From Aliidiomarina shirensis (GTDB lineage: Bacteria > Pseudomonadota > Gammaproteobacteria > Enterobacterales > Alteromonadaceae): DNA of 64,000 bases. The position numbers and the translations under genes were made by a program. Under the pieces are notes generated by a model, which did not search any database, was not told the origin of the DNA, and was given only the letters and a program-made list of their open reading frames with translations. Positions within the stretch are counted from its first letter, which is position 1. Every line of letters begins with the position of its first letter. The stretch covers positions 620,001 to 684,000 of the forward strand of contig NZ_PIPP01000001.1 of NCBI RefSeq assembly GCF_003987345.1, given 5' to 3'. This document shows positions 16,698 to 24,412 of this stretch, piece after piece.

Positions 16698-17039
16698 AAC
16701 TTATACGATAGTAAAGAGCTAGACAAGTACAAATGGTAATACCGAAATGAGGCTTTTGAATTCGCTGTCGTTACAGTTTTTCACGATAACAAACTTGCTA
16801 ACACCGAGTTTGGCGTAAACGCAATGCAGGCTGCTGCATCAGGGTTGGTCGAAACCAACTTAAGCGGAGAGTTTCGCTCGATAGGGGTTCATTATAATTA
16901 TCGTAATTACATCACCCCTAATTAACAGATCTTCGGTGAGGTATTTTATGAACAATATAGCAGCGACATTTCCGATAGCCCAATAGCGCGCAACAACTAT
17001 GAAGCCGAAGTAAACATTGGGTTTATCTACGTATTCTAA
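16698..17039 (+). pseudogene. MipA/OmpV-family outer-membrane protein remnant
   Basis: Translating the plus strand in one frame gives NLYDSKELDKYKW, a TAA (16737-16739), then YRNEAFEFAVV...YNYRNYITPN, a second TAA (16923-16925), then QIFGEVFYEQYSSDISDSPI and finally IGFIYVF at a natural stop (17037-17039). EQYSSDISDSPIARNNYEAE is typical of the C-terminal beta-strands of MipA/OmpV proteins. Only the 3' third remains, with two in-frame stops, and it faces against the cassettes. Earlier N-terminal parts are absent. Confidence 0.75.
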
Positions 17040-17076
17040 ACCACTCTAGCCATATGTTTTTGCAACCTAGACGTTG

Positions 17077-17169
17077 ATATGACGCATTAAAATACTGGCT
17101 GGGCATGAAGCCCAAAACACCGGAAAGCTGCGAAGCGTAAGATTTTCCGCGGTTTTTTGTTTGTTATGT
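17077..17169 (-). repeat. attC site, cassette of alpha/beta hydrolase gene
   Basis: 93 bp. The right end is GTTATGT and the left end ATATGACGC (one change from ATATAACGC). Arms CCGGAAAGCTG... and GGGC...GCCC are visible. The hydrolase stop is about 45 bp to the right. Confidence 0.55.
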
Positions 17170-17212
17170 CGCTTCCAATACCCTTAGCTCATAACCTCAG
17201 CCTAGAAATTCA

Positions 17213-18250
17213 TTACCTTTTATCAAGCCAGTCAGCCATAGCATCTAAGAATCCATCACATCTAGTCCGAGTAAGGCTCCTATCTTGAAACTCAAAAAAG
17301 CCGCCTGTATCAGATTGAAACAAATTATGGTTACAATTAGGGAATGATTCTATAGTCAGATCTGCGCTGTTTTTAAGTGCGCTCTGATACAACAATTTGG
17401 TTTCCTTCCAATCCACATTCATATCCTGCTCTCCAAATAATGCCAAAACAGGGATCTCAATATTAGATAAAATCTTGTCAAAATTTGGAATATATACTTG
17501 CAATCCCATACTCTCTTCAAATTCTTCTTCCATAAAGGTGGCTTGATAAAGGTTGTAACCCTCTTCTGTAATTCCTCCATCTGTAAATCTTAACCAAAAT
17601 TGATTTTTCCCGAGATTTGAAGTTGCATTTTGATAAGCCTCAAAACTCTCTCCCAAATGAGTAATTCTCATTCCTTCAACCCATTCATTAACTATTAGTT
17701 CAACATAGTCCTCCGGATGGCCGCTGATTCGCAAATTCTGCTCGAGCAAATATTTAAAGTTCTCTTTTCCATCAACACCACTAACAGAAATCCAGAACTC
17801 AATATCACTATAGTTATTAATCACTAATGGGTTTATCCATCCCGCTCTGCTAATCCCCCAAAGACCAATTTTATCAGAACCCGGTATCATCTTTCTCTTT
17901 AACTCATTGATGGCTGCAATCACTTCCAACGCGCTGTTCTCAACTGACTGGTTATAGTTAAACGTTCCTTCGCTGTTACCACACCCCATTTTATCCCACA
18001 TGTAAGTTCCATAACCGGCACTCAGAATCGTTTGCCTTACATCAGAATACCAGTTTTGTTCAACCGCATTTGTTTCCCCAGAACCGTGAACAATAAGTAC
18101 GATCCCCTTAGGTTCAGGCTCATCTGGCAAATTCAAAACACCATTTAGGGTATAGCCTTCAAACTCAAATTCGAAGATTTCATTTTCCGTTTGAGCTATA
18201 CACTTGGTGATAGACAGAGTTAGCATGACTAATGTTATGAATATCTTCAT
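17213..18250 (-). CDS. Secreted alpha/beta hydrolase
   Basis: 345 residues with a signal peptide (MKIFITLVMLTLSITKCIAQ). IVLIVHGSGETNA forms the oxyanion region, GLWGISRAG gives nucleophile Ser134, FGEQDMNVDW the acid and NCNHNLF the catalytic His. The layout matches dienelactone-hydrolase/prolyl-oligopeptidase-like hydrolases. It is noticeably AT-richer than the genes beyond the array, suggesting a foreign source. Natural substrate unknown. Confidence 0.85.
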   Translation of the reverse strand: MKIFITLVMLTLSITKCIAQTENEIFEFEFEGYTLNGVLNLPDEPEPKGIVLIVHGSGETNAVEQNWYSDVRQTILSAGYGTYMWDKMGCGNSEGTFNYNQSVENSALEVIAAINELKRKMIPGSDKIGLWGISRAGWINPLVINNYSDIEFWISVSGVDGKENFKYLLEQNLRISGHPEDYVELIVNEWVEGMRITHLGESFEAYQNATSNLGKNQFWLRFTDGGITEEGYNLYQATFMEEEFEESMGLQVYIPNFDKILSNIEIPVLALFGEQDMNVDWKETKLLYQSALKNSADLTIESFPNCNHNLFQSDTGGFFEFQDRSLTRTRCDGFLDAMADWLDKR

Positions 18251-18651
18251 ATTAAGTTACCATCAACGTTTTATATATTAAGTGTTACTAGGTTTTACGT
18301 GCCACAAAAGCAAAATAGCACATATAGTTTTTCGCATAGTCGTATCACCGACTTAAAGATCATTAGAGCTTTCTTAGTCATAACACTCGGCTTTGGGACT
18401 AGCTTGCAGCCGCGCAAAGACGAAAAGGTCGTTCCTGCCCCGGTGGGTCGATAACAGCCGGTTCTTATGGATTTACTATTAGAAACCTTTGTACATGGGT
18501 AAAACACAGATTTTCTACATCAAAATTCTCAATGAATGGATCATTACACCCTTGTTGTTTATAAAGATAAACCACTTTGCAAATTAGCTTAGCGGCTAGT
18601 TTAATGATTCCATCATGGTTTTAATCGACAACCTCGGATTTAGATTTAGTA
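18251..18651. other. 400-bp stretch without a confident gene
   Basis: Both strands have short open frames (a 70-codon one on the minus strand, and a plus-strand one lacking ATG), but neither has an RBS, a recognisable domain or a clear cassette boundary. It may be eroded cassette sequence or a promoter-bearing non-coding cassette part. Confidence 0.5.
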
Positions 18652-18712
18652 CGCATAACGCTGAGCTTACCGTTGCGACGTGAGGAGTATCCGGTACAGC
18701 GAATTGTTAAGA
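18652..18712 (-). repeat. attC site, cassette of GIY-YIG gene
   Basis: 61 bp, CGCATAACGC to GTTAAGA. The stop codon of the 18707 gene lies in the right end. Confidence 0.78.
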
Positions 18713-19174
18713 ATTTGATGCTCTGGCAGAGCGTACTTTGTTGTAGGGAGTTTCTATTTCCCGCAACAGAAAGGCCTCTAACCCATAAGCCAAGTATGCA
18801 TAGTCCTGGTGAAACCCCAGAGTAACCACCTGCGACACGCCCCGATCGGCCCATTTTTTCTTAGGGGCGTACTGTCTATTCTTTACACGAACACCTCGTT
18901 GACCTTCTGCCATGCGGAAATATTGATTCGTCCTTCTACCAAGGCCATACCCTGTATATTTACCACCGCCTAAAGAGGCGCCAACACCAATATATAGGAC
19001 TTCGTCATGCTCTCCCAAAAGCAGATATATACCTTGTTTGTTGTGCCCAGGCAGTGTTCCGACCAAATCCCACGGAATATTCCAACTTGGCACTTCGGCT
19101 TCCGAGGAAGGCCAATGTCGATGGAAAAATTCATCGGCGGCAGCTTTGATGGCATCGAACGTAACTTTTGGCAC
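18707..19174 (-). CDS. GIY-YIG-like domain protein
   Basis: 155 residues, GTG start after GGGAGA. GIYLLLGEHDEVLYIGVGAS (residues about 48-67) carries both halves of the GIY...YIG signature at the usual spacing, followed by YGLGRRTNQYF with the conserved Arg, and a Glu further on (LEAFLLREIETPYNK). This fits a compact GIY-YIG nuclease fold. A target or a partner is not apparent. Confidence 0.7.
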   Translation of the reverse strand: MPKVTFDAIKAAADEFFHRHWPSSEAEVPSWNIPWDLVGTLPGHNKQGIYLLLGEHDEVLYIGVGASLGGGKYTGYGLGRRTNQYFRMAEGQRGVRVKNRQYAPKKKWADRGVSQVVTLGFHQDYAYLAYGLEAFLLREIETPYNKVRSARASNS

Positions 19175-19185
19175 GGTTCTCCCTA

Positions 19186-19241
19186 TTCGTAACGCTTCAA
19201 TCAGACGCCGCGTCAGCGGTCGGCTGCATTGATTTGTTATG
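19186..19241 (-). repeat. attC site that encodes the DoxX protein tail (QPTADAA type)
   Basis: 56 bp, TTCGTAACGC to GTTATGA. The DoxX reading frame runs through it and stops inside. Nearly the same sequence as the site at 35862. Confidence 0.85.
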
Positions 19242-19694
19242 ACTTTTTAGGCACATATAATATGCCCATGCGATTAGCACTAATTGGAGCGGTGCCCTTA
19301 TCAACAAGTACACAGGCCCCCATTGATGTCCTCCCATGCCAACACTGTTCAGCGCAGCATAAATGTTCGCAGGAAAAAAGACCACAAACACCACAATAGC
19401 TAGTTTTGCAGCAATCTGTTGATATTTAGGAATAAAAAGTGCAATACCAATCGCAAGCTCAAGCACTCCAGTAAGATAAACAAGTTCTAAGCGCATTGGC
19501 AGCCAAACCGGCAGCATATCTACCATTCCATCCGTTTGGACCAAGTGACCAATGAAAAAGTATATGAAAGCAACACCAAGCCCCCAACAGGCAAACTTGT
19601 GGGCATCCAGCTTACGTCTAGTTATCTTTGAAATTACAAAAGCCACTAATAGAGGAAATATCAATATCGATAAGATTATGATCGGCGTCAGCAT
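19197..19694 (-). CDS. DoxX-like membrane protein
   Basis: 165 residues, four hydrophobic helices. FACWGLGVAFIYFFIGHL and LTGVLELAIGIALFIP match the DoxX-like family. The C-terminal NKSMQPTADAASD is encoded by the attC, not by an ancestral gene. GGAGG precedes the ATG. The role of DoxX-like proteins is poorly defined. Confidence 0.75.
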   Translation of the reverse strand: MLTPIIILSILIFPLLVAFVISKITRRKLDAHKFACWGLGVAFIYFFIGHLVQTDGMVDMLPVWLPMRLELVYLTGVLELAIGIALFIPKYQQIAAKLAIVVFVVFFPANIYAALNSVGMGGHQWGPVYLLIRAPLQLVLIAWAYYMCLKSHNKSMQPTADAASD

Positions 19695-19708
19695 AAAACC
19701 TCCATGAT

Positions 19709-19796
19709 GTCATAACGCAAAGCACACGGGCGACGAGCCGCGCAGCGGGTTGGCGTCCCAGCGACCGCAGGGAGCAAGTGATGCGTATTGTTAGCT
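19709..19796 (-). repeat. attC site, cassette of 19791 gene
   Basis: 88 bp, GTCATAACGC to GTTAGCT, GC-rich palindromic middle. Confidence 0.82.
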
Positions 19797-20135
19797 TTGC
19801 ATATCAATTTCAACAACTTGAGCCTCTGTAAATATACTTTTAGCTTTTTCAAACACGATATCTCTATTAGCTGGATGAACTGTAATATCTATTGCGTTAT
19901 CTGATAACGTAAAAAGTGTAAGACAGCCAGCCATTTGGATTTTTGATATGTCTGACTTTTTTATCAATCGTCCTTTGGTGTTATAAAAACGAGAGTAAGA
20001 ATTTGGTCTTACCTGCACGGTTGTACCTAAATCACTAAATGTTCTTTCTACTTTATCCAAATAGTTAACAGGAATCATTGATTCCAACTTTATAACCAAT
20101 ACAAAAAACAATACGGAGCCAATCAAAAATAGCAA
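19791..20135 (-). CDS. Cassette-encoded single-helix membrane protein, hypothetical
   Basis: About 114 residues. An N-terminal hydrophobic helix is followed by a PH-like soluble part (RFYNTKGRLIKKSDISKIQMAG, ITVHPANRD). The start is unclear: no ATG is available, a TTG is at 20135, and GGAGG lies slightly too far upstream. The stop is inside the attC. Confidence 0.5.
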   Translation of the reverse strand: MLFLIGSVLFFVLVIKLESMIPVNYLDKVERTFSDLGTTVQVRPNSYSRFYNTKGRLIKKSDISKIQMAGCLTLFTLSDNAIDITVHPANRDIVFEKAKSIFTEAQVVEIDMQS

Positions 20136-20158
20136 AGTGTCGATAAATGCCTCCGCAA

Positions 20159-20271
20159 AGCTAACGCCCGCATAACGGGCAATGACACGTAGGCTAAAAT
20201 TGGAGCGAAACTACTGAGCCCAAGTATCATTGTCCCAGCGAGCTTGCGAGCGAGTTTATGCGCTTGTTAGT
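20159..20271 (-). repeat. attC site, long type, cassette of 20278 gene
   Basis: 113 bp, AGCTAACGCC to GTTAGTT. Paired arms TGACACGTAGGCTAAAA and GCGAGCTTGCGAGCG are visible. Confidence 0.78.
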
Positions 20272-20277
20272 TGCCGT

Positions 20278-20505
20278 TTACCTTTTGTATAAGTATTTAT
20301 TAAGTACTTTATAAGTCAAATATTCCAATAAAAGTGAAATGCAGTAAAGAAAAAGAACACCTAACACAAGCCAAATGCCAGATAAGTCTACAAATCGCTC
20401 TTCATAGGGTTCCAGAAGGCGTATTGCACCGAAGAAGACAACAAAACTAAACGCAATGTAAGCATAAATTCTGTTTTTTAAAATTCTATCTTCACTAAAG
20501 TTCAT
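20278..20505 (-). CDS. Small two-helix membrane protein
   Basis: 75 residues. Hydrophobic helices lie at about 11-27 and 42-62, with a Lys/Tyr-rich C-terminus (VLNKYLYKR). AGGTAC precedes the ATG. No family recognised. Confidence 0.55.
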   Translation of the reverse strand: MNFSEDRILKNRIYAYIAFSFVVFFGAIRLLEPYEERFVDLSGIWLVLGVLFLYCISLLLEYLTYKVLNKYLYKR

Positions 20506-20517
20506 AAGTACCTAAGG

Positions 20518-20593
20518 CAACTAACGTCGTAAACAGCGGCGAGCGTAAGCGAGTCCGGCAGTGACAGCTGCGAACTGCTTTACTTTGTTAACA
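20518..20593 (-). repeat. attC site, cassette of 20597 gene
   Basis: 76 bp, AACTAACGTC to GTTAACA. Arms GGCGAGCG/GCGAGTCCGGC present. Confidence 0.82.
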
Positions 20594-20596
20594 CCC

Positions 20597-20911
20597 TCAG
20601 CCGCGCGAGGGATATACATGATAGCGATTCTCACCAGTGCTTTGGACGACCACTTTATCCCCAGCTTTCAAAGCGTGTGCTCGAAAAAACTCGCCCACCC
20701 ATGAACGCTTGCGAAATATCTTTTTGTCGCCGGCAATATCAGTTTTTATCGGATCACCAATACCGCTGTGGACCTCTAACAGAACATCGGCCATAGAATC
20801 CGAGTTTGCACCGCCGACGGAGCTAGTTGGGAACATCTTCATGGCCGACGACAAATAAAGATGATTGTTATTTATATTTCCTTGTGTCAGCTCAATTGTT
20901 ACGTATCTCAT
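20597..20911 (-). CDS. Small protein with B3-like DNA-binding pseudobarrel features
   Basis: 104 residues, GAGG before the ATG. It starts MRYVTIELTQGNINNNHLYL and later has TDIAGDKKIFRKRSWVGEFFRAHALKAGDKVVV. The order (strand, R..W..FF, then GD-V-V) resembles B3/EcoRII-N pseudobarrels that read DNA. No nuclease motif is present. The assignment is a fold-level guess. Confidence 0.5.
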   Translation of the reverse strand: MRYVTIELTQGNINNNHLYLSSAMKMFPTSSVGGANSDSMADVLLEVHSGIGDPIKTDIAGDKKIFRKRSWVGEFFRAHALKAGDKVVVQSTGENRYHVYPSRG

Positions 20912-20929
20912 GCAACCTCATTATTGTAG

Positions 20930-21043
20930 TGTTAGCGCCGCGATAAACGGTGGTTTTTAAGTTGCGCTTTTGCCATAAAATAGAGCGAAACGGAATGGCA
21001 AAAGTGCAACTTAAAATCCATGCGTTTGATTGCTTTGTTACAC
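20930..21043 (-). repeat. attC site with very long hairpin, cassette of HEPN-like split gene
   Basis: 114 bp, TGTTAGCGCC to GTTACAC. The middle pairs TTTTAAGTTGCGCTTTTGCCA with a near-exact reverse copy. The stop codon of the next gene is in the right end. Confidence 0.78.
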
Positions 21044-21540
21044 ATTTGGATAGTGTTGAATCCAAGGATCATTGCAGCCAACTTCTTTATAAATATAAAC
21101 AACCTCTTCAACCAAGTGCTTGGCAAGCTCTTGTACTATTTTACTAACGCCACGATTTGCATCCGATTCATAGCCATACCGGTCTTTAACAAAGGTTGTT
21201 TGGTACTCATTTAGTTGCCATTCAACAGAGCGAGTAATTAGCCTTGCTTTTGTCATCGGAGGCAGAGCCTCTGCAAGCTGCATTAGATTATGTTTGTCAG
21301 TAACTTTTGGAGCTAGTTTTTTTCAAATTTGTAGGTTGCATAAACCTTTCCAGGGTGATCTACAACACTAGAGAAAAAGCTTTTGAGGAGAATTTCAATC
21401 GATAATGCAGCATTAATTTGAGAGATTTTCATCATGTTTCGTTCAGACACTAAAATCTCAGCCGCTCTACAAAATTTATAGGCATCTTCTATCATCCTTG
21501 GCGCCAAAGTTAATTCGTCTTTGATGCTACTCACTTGCAC
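21038..21540 (-). pseudogene. Frame-split HEPN-like protein gene (slippery site or frameshift mutation)
   Basis: Two frames join at 21316-21322. The upstream frame (75 codons, ATG 21540) ends ...YKFEKN then TAG at 21313-21315. The -1 frame continues KLAPKVTDKHNLMQLAEALPPMTKARL to the stop in the attC at 21038. The junction is A-AAA-AAC on the coding strand, a canonical -1 slippery heptamer directly followed by TAG. A single product would be 167 residues. AALSIEILLKSFF and KHNLMQLAEALP recall HEPN-like folds, without an Rx4-6H motif. Either programmed frameshifting or a lost A explains it. Confidence 0.6.
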
Positions 21541-21549
21541 CTCTTGCCT

Positions 21550-21609
21550 GTGTAACGCCCAAGTTCAACGGAACCGCGCAACGGTTTCCGCTGAAACGCA
21601 AAGTTAGGC
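21550..21609 (-). repeat. attC site, cassette of 21667 gene
   Basis: 60 bp, GTGTAACGCC to GTTAGGC. Strong palindrome AAGTTCAACGGAAACC/GGTTTCCGCTGAAAC-like. Confidence 0.85.
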
Positions 21610-21666
21610 GCTGCGAGCCCCTTCCGCTGTGGGGCAGAAGCCGGCAATCGGTAGTAGTGTGCGGCG

Positions 21667-22017
21667 TCAGGACAGGACATTGGCGACATAGTCACGACGT
21701 ATCTCGATCTTCTCTGCAAAAATTTGCCAAGAGAACCAAGCATCCCCCCTTAGCTGACCGCCAAGCTCCAAGACTCCCTGCTTGGTCCCAGAGTACTGCA
21801 CCCAATCGAGAGGAAGGTCCGGATCAGGGTGAGGAGCTGTAACTCCATGACCCACGAAATGCTCGATCTTTTCGTTGGTCACATTGTGAGCGATCACTAT
21901 GATCTTGCAAGGCGAGTTCTCGGATCCCCACTCGAGCTCGATGAGCAACCAGTCAGGGTTTCTGTGGACGCCAACCACACTGCAGTCGTCTAAGTCCGCG
22001 CGTTCGAGCTCTTCCAT
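21667..22017 (-). CDS. Cassette-encoded hypothetical protein
   Basis: 116 residues from the ATG at 22017; the longer frame begins inside the attC. Beta-rich start (CSVVGVHRNPDWLLIELEWG, CKIIVIAHNV) and Trp-containing end (GDAWFSWQIFAEKIEI). No SD is visible; the start lies only a few bases from the attC end. No family recognised. Confidence 0.52.
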   Translation of the reverse strand: MEELERADLDDCSVVGVHRNPDWLLIELEWGSENSPCKIIVIAHNVTNEKIEHFVGHGVTAPHPDPDLPLDWVQYSGTKQGVLELGGQLRGDAWFSWQIFAEKIEIRRDYVANVLS

Positions 22018-22023
22018 TTGGGC

Positions 22024-22083
22024 GCCTAACGCTTGAGTTAAACCTCGACGCAAAGCGGCGTCGGTTTGAACGATTTGTTAGGC
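22024..22083 (-). repeat. attC site, cassette of 22088 lipoprotein gene
   Basis: 60 bp, CGCCTAACGC to GTTAGGC; near-perfect hairpin around GACGCAAAGCGGCGTC. Confidence 0.88.
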
Positions 22084-22087
22084 AGAA

Positions 22088-22393
22088 TCAACGAACTCTC
22101 TTCAGAGTGCCGAGTTCTGATCTATAAGTATCCCCATCCACCCTGGTGAAACGAATGGTATGCCCTTCCGCCATCCCGCTTTTGTAGATAACAAGAATAT
22201 CGTTTCCATCGTGTTTGTATGAGACTTTACTAATTATCCCCATGGCCTCTTCTTCGTTTTGGCGGTACGTGACGTTCATTGGCATTCCTCCCTGTAAACG
22301 CCAAGTTCCTTCTAATTCTCCAGGCCCTTTACTGCACCCAGTCAAATAAACCGTACTGAATAATATCGCCAAGGTTAAAAATATCCGTTTCAT
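22088..22393 (-). CDS. Small lipoprotein, hypothetical
   Basis: 101 residues from the second of two adjacent ATGs, after GGGAGAG. The signal peptide ends in the lipobox YLTGC. The mature part looks like a short beta-barrel of lipocalin/META type (GTWRLQGG, IRFTRVDGDTYRSELG). The exact family is not recognised. Confidence 0.62.
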   Translation of the reverse strand: MKRIFLTLAILFSTVYLTGCSKGPGELEGTWRLQGGMPMNVTYRQNEEEAMGIISKVSYKHDGNDILVIYKSGMAEGHTIRFTRVDGDTYRSELGTLKRVR

Positions 22394-22418
22394 CATCTCT
22401 CCCGATTTGAAATGTTCC

Positions 22419-22440
22419 GCCTAACGCCCGCACTGAATTA
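22419..22440 (-). repeat. Truncated attC (left end only)
   Basis: The left end GCCTAACGCCCGC is intact, but the palindromic middle and the GTTAGGC end are missing. The TIR gene stop follows within 12 bp. This is probably a deletion scar, so the cassette can no longer be excised on its own. Confidence 0.65.
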
Positions 22441-23133
22441 TATCGCCACCAACTCAGCGATTTTTTCGGCAATCTCAGCCATTGAATCTTCCGAGGTGTC
22501 TAAACCAGTTCTTGATGCAAGCAAAGGGCTTACATTACGAAGAGCGTCATATGTCGTATTGTGGACTATAGGGACGAGCCGGTTACCTGCTAATAAAGCA
22601 GATAGCTCTTTATCAGCAACGCTTTCCTTTGGAAGACGCTCTAACATTGCGGGAGTTACCAGAACAAGCCCTACTTTGGAATTTACCAAGCCCTTGTCGA
22701 TGGCTCGCATCATCGGTACACCCAGACCAAGATCTTTTTCACTGAACCAAACTTTCACACCGGCGGTTTCAAGTAAATCATGCAGTTCCTTGGCAGACTC
22801 TTTACGATCAGCCCATGCATGGCATAAAAAAGCATCTCGAATATCTGGCTGGGCAGCTGCTTTAACTTCTACTGCCTCTCTTATAGGTGTTAACGATTGA
22901 ATTTGAGAAGAAGTATACGAGACTGACGAACTCGACTTAGACCAGCGGGGTTTTGCGCTTCTAGAGCTGCTCCCTCCACTACTAGAATACTTACTCGAAC
23001 CAGAATACGATGGATATGAAGAACTGTAACCGCTATAGCCACTGTACCCACGACTCTTATAACGACACGCTGGACAATTTGCCGCAGCTGCAGCAGAACT
23101 GTGCCCTCTCACTGGTGCAGTACATCTTGCCAT
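22438..23133 (-). CDS. TIR-domain protein with zinc-binding N-terminus
   Basis: 231 residues. The N-terminus CTAPVRGHSSAAAAANCPAC (Cys4, His11, Cys20, Cys23) looks like a small zinc site. Residues 28-75 are a Ser/Gly/Tyr-rich linker. Residues 98-210 form a TIR domain (DIRDAFLCHAWADRKESAKEL, VKVWFSEKDLGLG, VGLVLVTPAML) with Glu176 (ADKELSALL) at the NADase position. Similar proteins are linked to phage defence; the partner is not visible here. GGAG precedes the ATG. Confidence 0.85.
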   Translation of the reverse strand: MARCTAPVRGHSSAAAAANCPACRYKSRGYSGYSGYSSSYPSYSGSSKYSSSGGSSSRSAKPRWSKSSSSVSYTSSQIQSLTPIREAVEVKAAAQPDIRDAFLCHAWADRKESAKELHDLLETAGVKVWFSEKDLGLGVPMMRAIDKGLVNSKVGLVLVTPAMLERLPKESVADKELSALLAGNRLVPIVHNTTYDALRNVSPLLASRTGLDTSEDSMAEIAEKIAELVAI

Positions 23134-23156
23134 GATGTTTTCTCCTTACTTGAATA

Positions 23157-23234
23157 TAGTTCTAACGCTTCACTAACCGGCGCAGCTATGCTGCGTCCGG
23201 CGCCGAAGGCGCGTAGTTGATTGATTTGTTAGAG
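23157..23234 (-). repeat. attC site, cassette of DUF4238 gene
   Basis: 78 bp, GTTCTAACGC to GTTAGAG; arms CCGGCGCAGC/GCGTCCGGCGCC. Confidence 0.87.
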
Positions 23235-24323
23235 TGCTTTTTGTTTGGCACGATCTCTAGATTTTTCAATGAACTCCCTATGGCCTTGGACGATCATTGG
23301 ATTTCTATCGTAACACTCTACTGTCTTTTTTCTTATTCGTCGTTTCACCTGACTCATCGACAACCAACGATTAAAATTTAACTGCGTTCTGTAGTTCACA
23401 TGAGTTGATTTAAGTTCATCATTTCCAGATGGTTCGGGTTTTGATGCCCATGATCGATTTTGGTGCAGACTGCTTCCGGGAAATTTTTCACATGACTTAA
23501 TCACATAATCAGTTAAATTTTTTGAATCATAAACAACAAAGGACTCTCTGCTCCTAAATTGCAATTCATTTAACAAAAGAATGTCAGTGATTTTATCTAC
23601 ATAGCTGAAGTGATATTTCTTATCACCAAACTTATATACTTTCTTATCATACAGGCAAAGCGTAATTGAGCGTGAAATAGGAAGAAATACCTGTAGGCCG
23701 CAAGATGTCAAAGATGTATAGGCTATGTTATTGGAATTTCTCAGATGCCAGTTATAGTGAACTACAGGATGATCAGAAATGACAAAACTTGTATCTGTTT
23801 TATTAATTAGTATATGCCACTCAAGGTCATCTAATAGTGGCCAGTTTAATGCGCCTTCTAATGTTTGCTGCCCCAAAACAGCTTTTGGGTCATTCAAAAC
23901 GAATTTAACATTTTCTATTGTTTCTTTATCAAACCCATTTAATTCACCAAGCTCTCTGATTAGAGAACTCGTAAAGTTGTCAATATTTTTCAAAGAGGCA
24001 GATAAAGCACTTGGTGTTCTATTCAGCTGCACAGTTATAAATCTGAGCAAGTCAATTCTATTGCAGATGATTGGTGCTGTCGGATTATCTACAATATTTT
24101 GAAATATAGAGGCTGCTGGCCCCTCAACATTCTGCGCTAAAAAGTTTTCAACTAAATTGTCTCTGCCATAAAAATAGTTTTCTGATAGCACACGCGCAAC
24201 AGAGGTTGGAGGCCTTGATATAATCCGCTTAGAGTCATACACATTTACAACTTCGTCACCTTCAGAAAAATGCTTAATTAGCGATTGAGGAACAAAGTGT
24301 TGATTTTTCGTTATTTGCGACAT
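23229..24323 (-). CDS. DUF4238 domain protein
   Basis: 364 residues from the ATG at 24323; a GTG at 24332 lies in the attC end. The start MSQITKNQHFVPQSLIKHFS and mid-protein TSFVISDHPVVHYN are the DUF4238 landmarks. Function unknown; family members occur in defence-rich accessory regions. A basic C-terminus (RRIRKKT, RDRAKQK) suggests nucleic-acid contact, inference only. AT-rich codon use. Confidence 0.78.
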   Translation of the reverse strand: MSQITKNQHFVPQSLIKHFSEGDEVVNVYDSKRIISRPPTSVARVLSENYFYGRDNLVENFLAQNVEGPAASIFQNIVDNPTAPIICNRIDLLRFITVQLNRTPSALSASLKNIDNFTSSLIRELGELNGFDKETIENVKFVLNDPKAVLGQQTLEGALNWPLLDDLEWHILINKTDTSFVISDHPVVHYNWHLRNSNNIAYTSLTSCGLQVFLPISRSITLCLYDKKVYKFGDKKYHFSYVDKITDILLLNELQFRSRESFVVYDSKNLTDYVIKSCEKFPGSSLHQNRSWASKPEPSGNDELKSTHVNYRTQLNFNRWLSMSQVKRRIRKKTVECYDRNPMIVQGHREFIEKSRDRAKQKAL

Positions 24324-24330
24324 GTTCTGC

Positions 24331-24409
24331 ACTCTAACGCCCGCAATAAACGGCGCGAGGAACGAGCGTCCGGCGACCGCAGGGAGCTAATTTAATTACT
24401 TTGTTAGAA
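24331..24409 (-). repeat. attC site, cassette of HEPN gene
   Basis: 79 bp, CTCTAACGCC to GTTAGAA, almost the same sequence as the site at 14957. Confidence 0.88.
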
Positions 24410-24412
24410 GGG

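Noticed and set aside
18295-18507. 70-codon minus-strand frame
   Set aside because: No RBS, odd composition and no recognisable domain.
20930-21043. Long inverted repeat resembling a terminator or IS end
   Set aside because: It has both attC ends and lies between two cassette genes; no transposase or target duplication is present.
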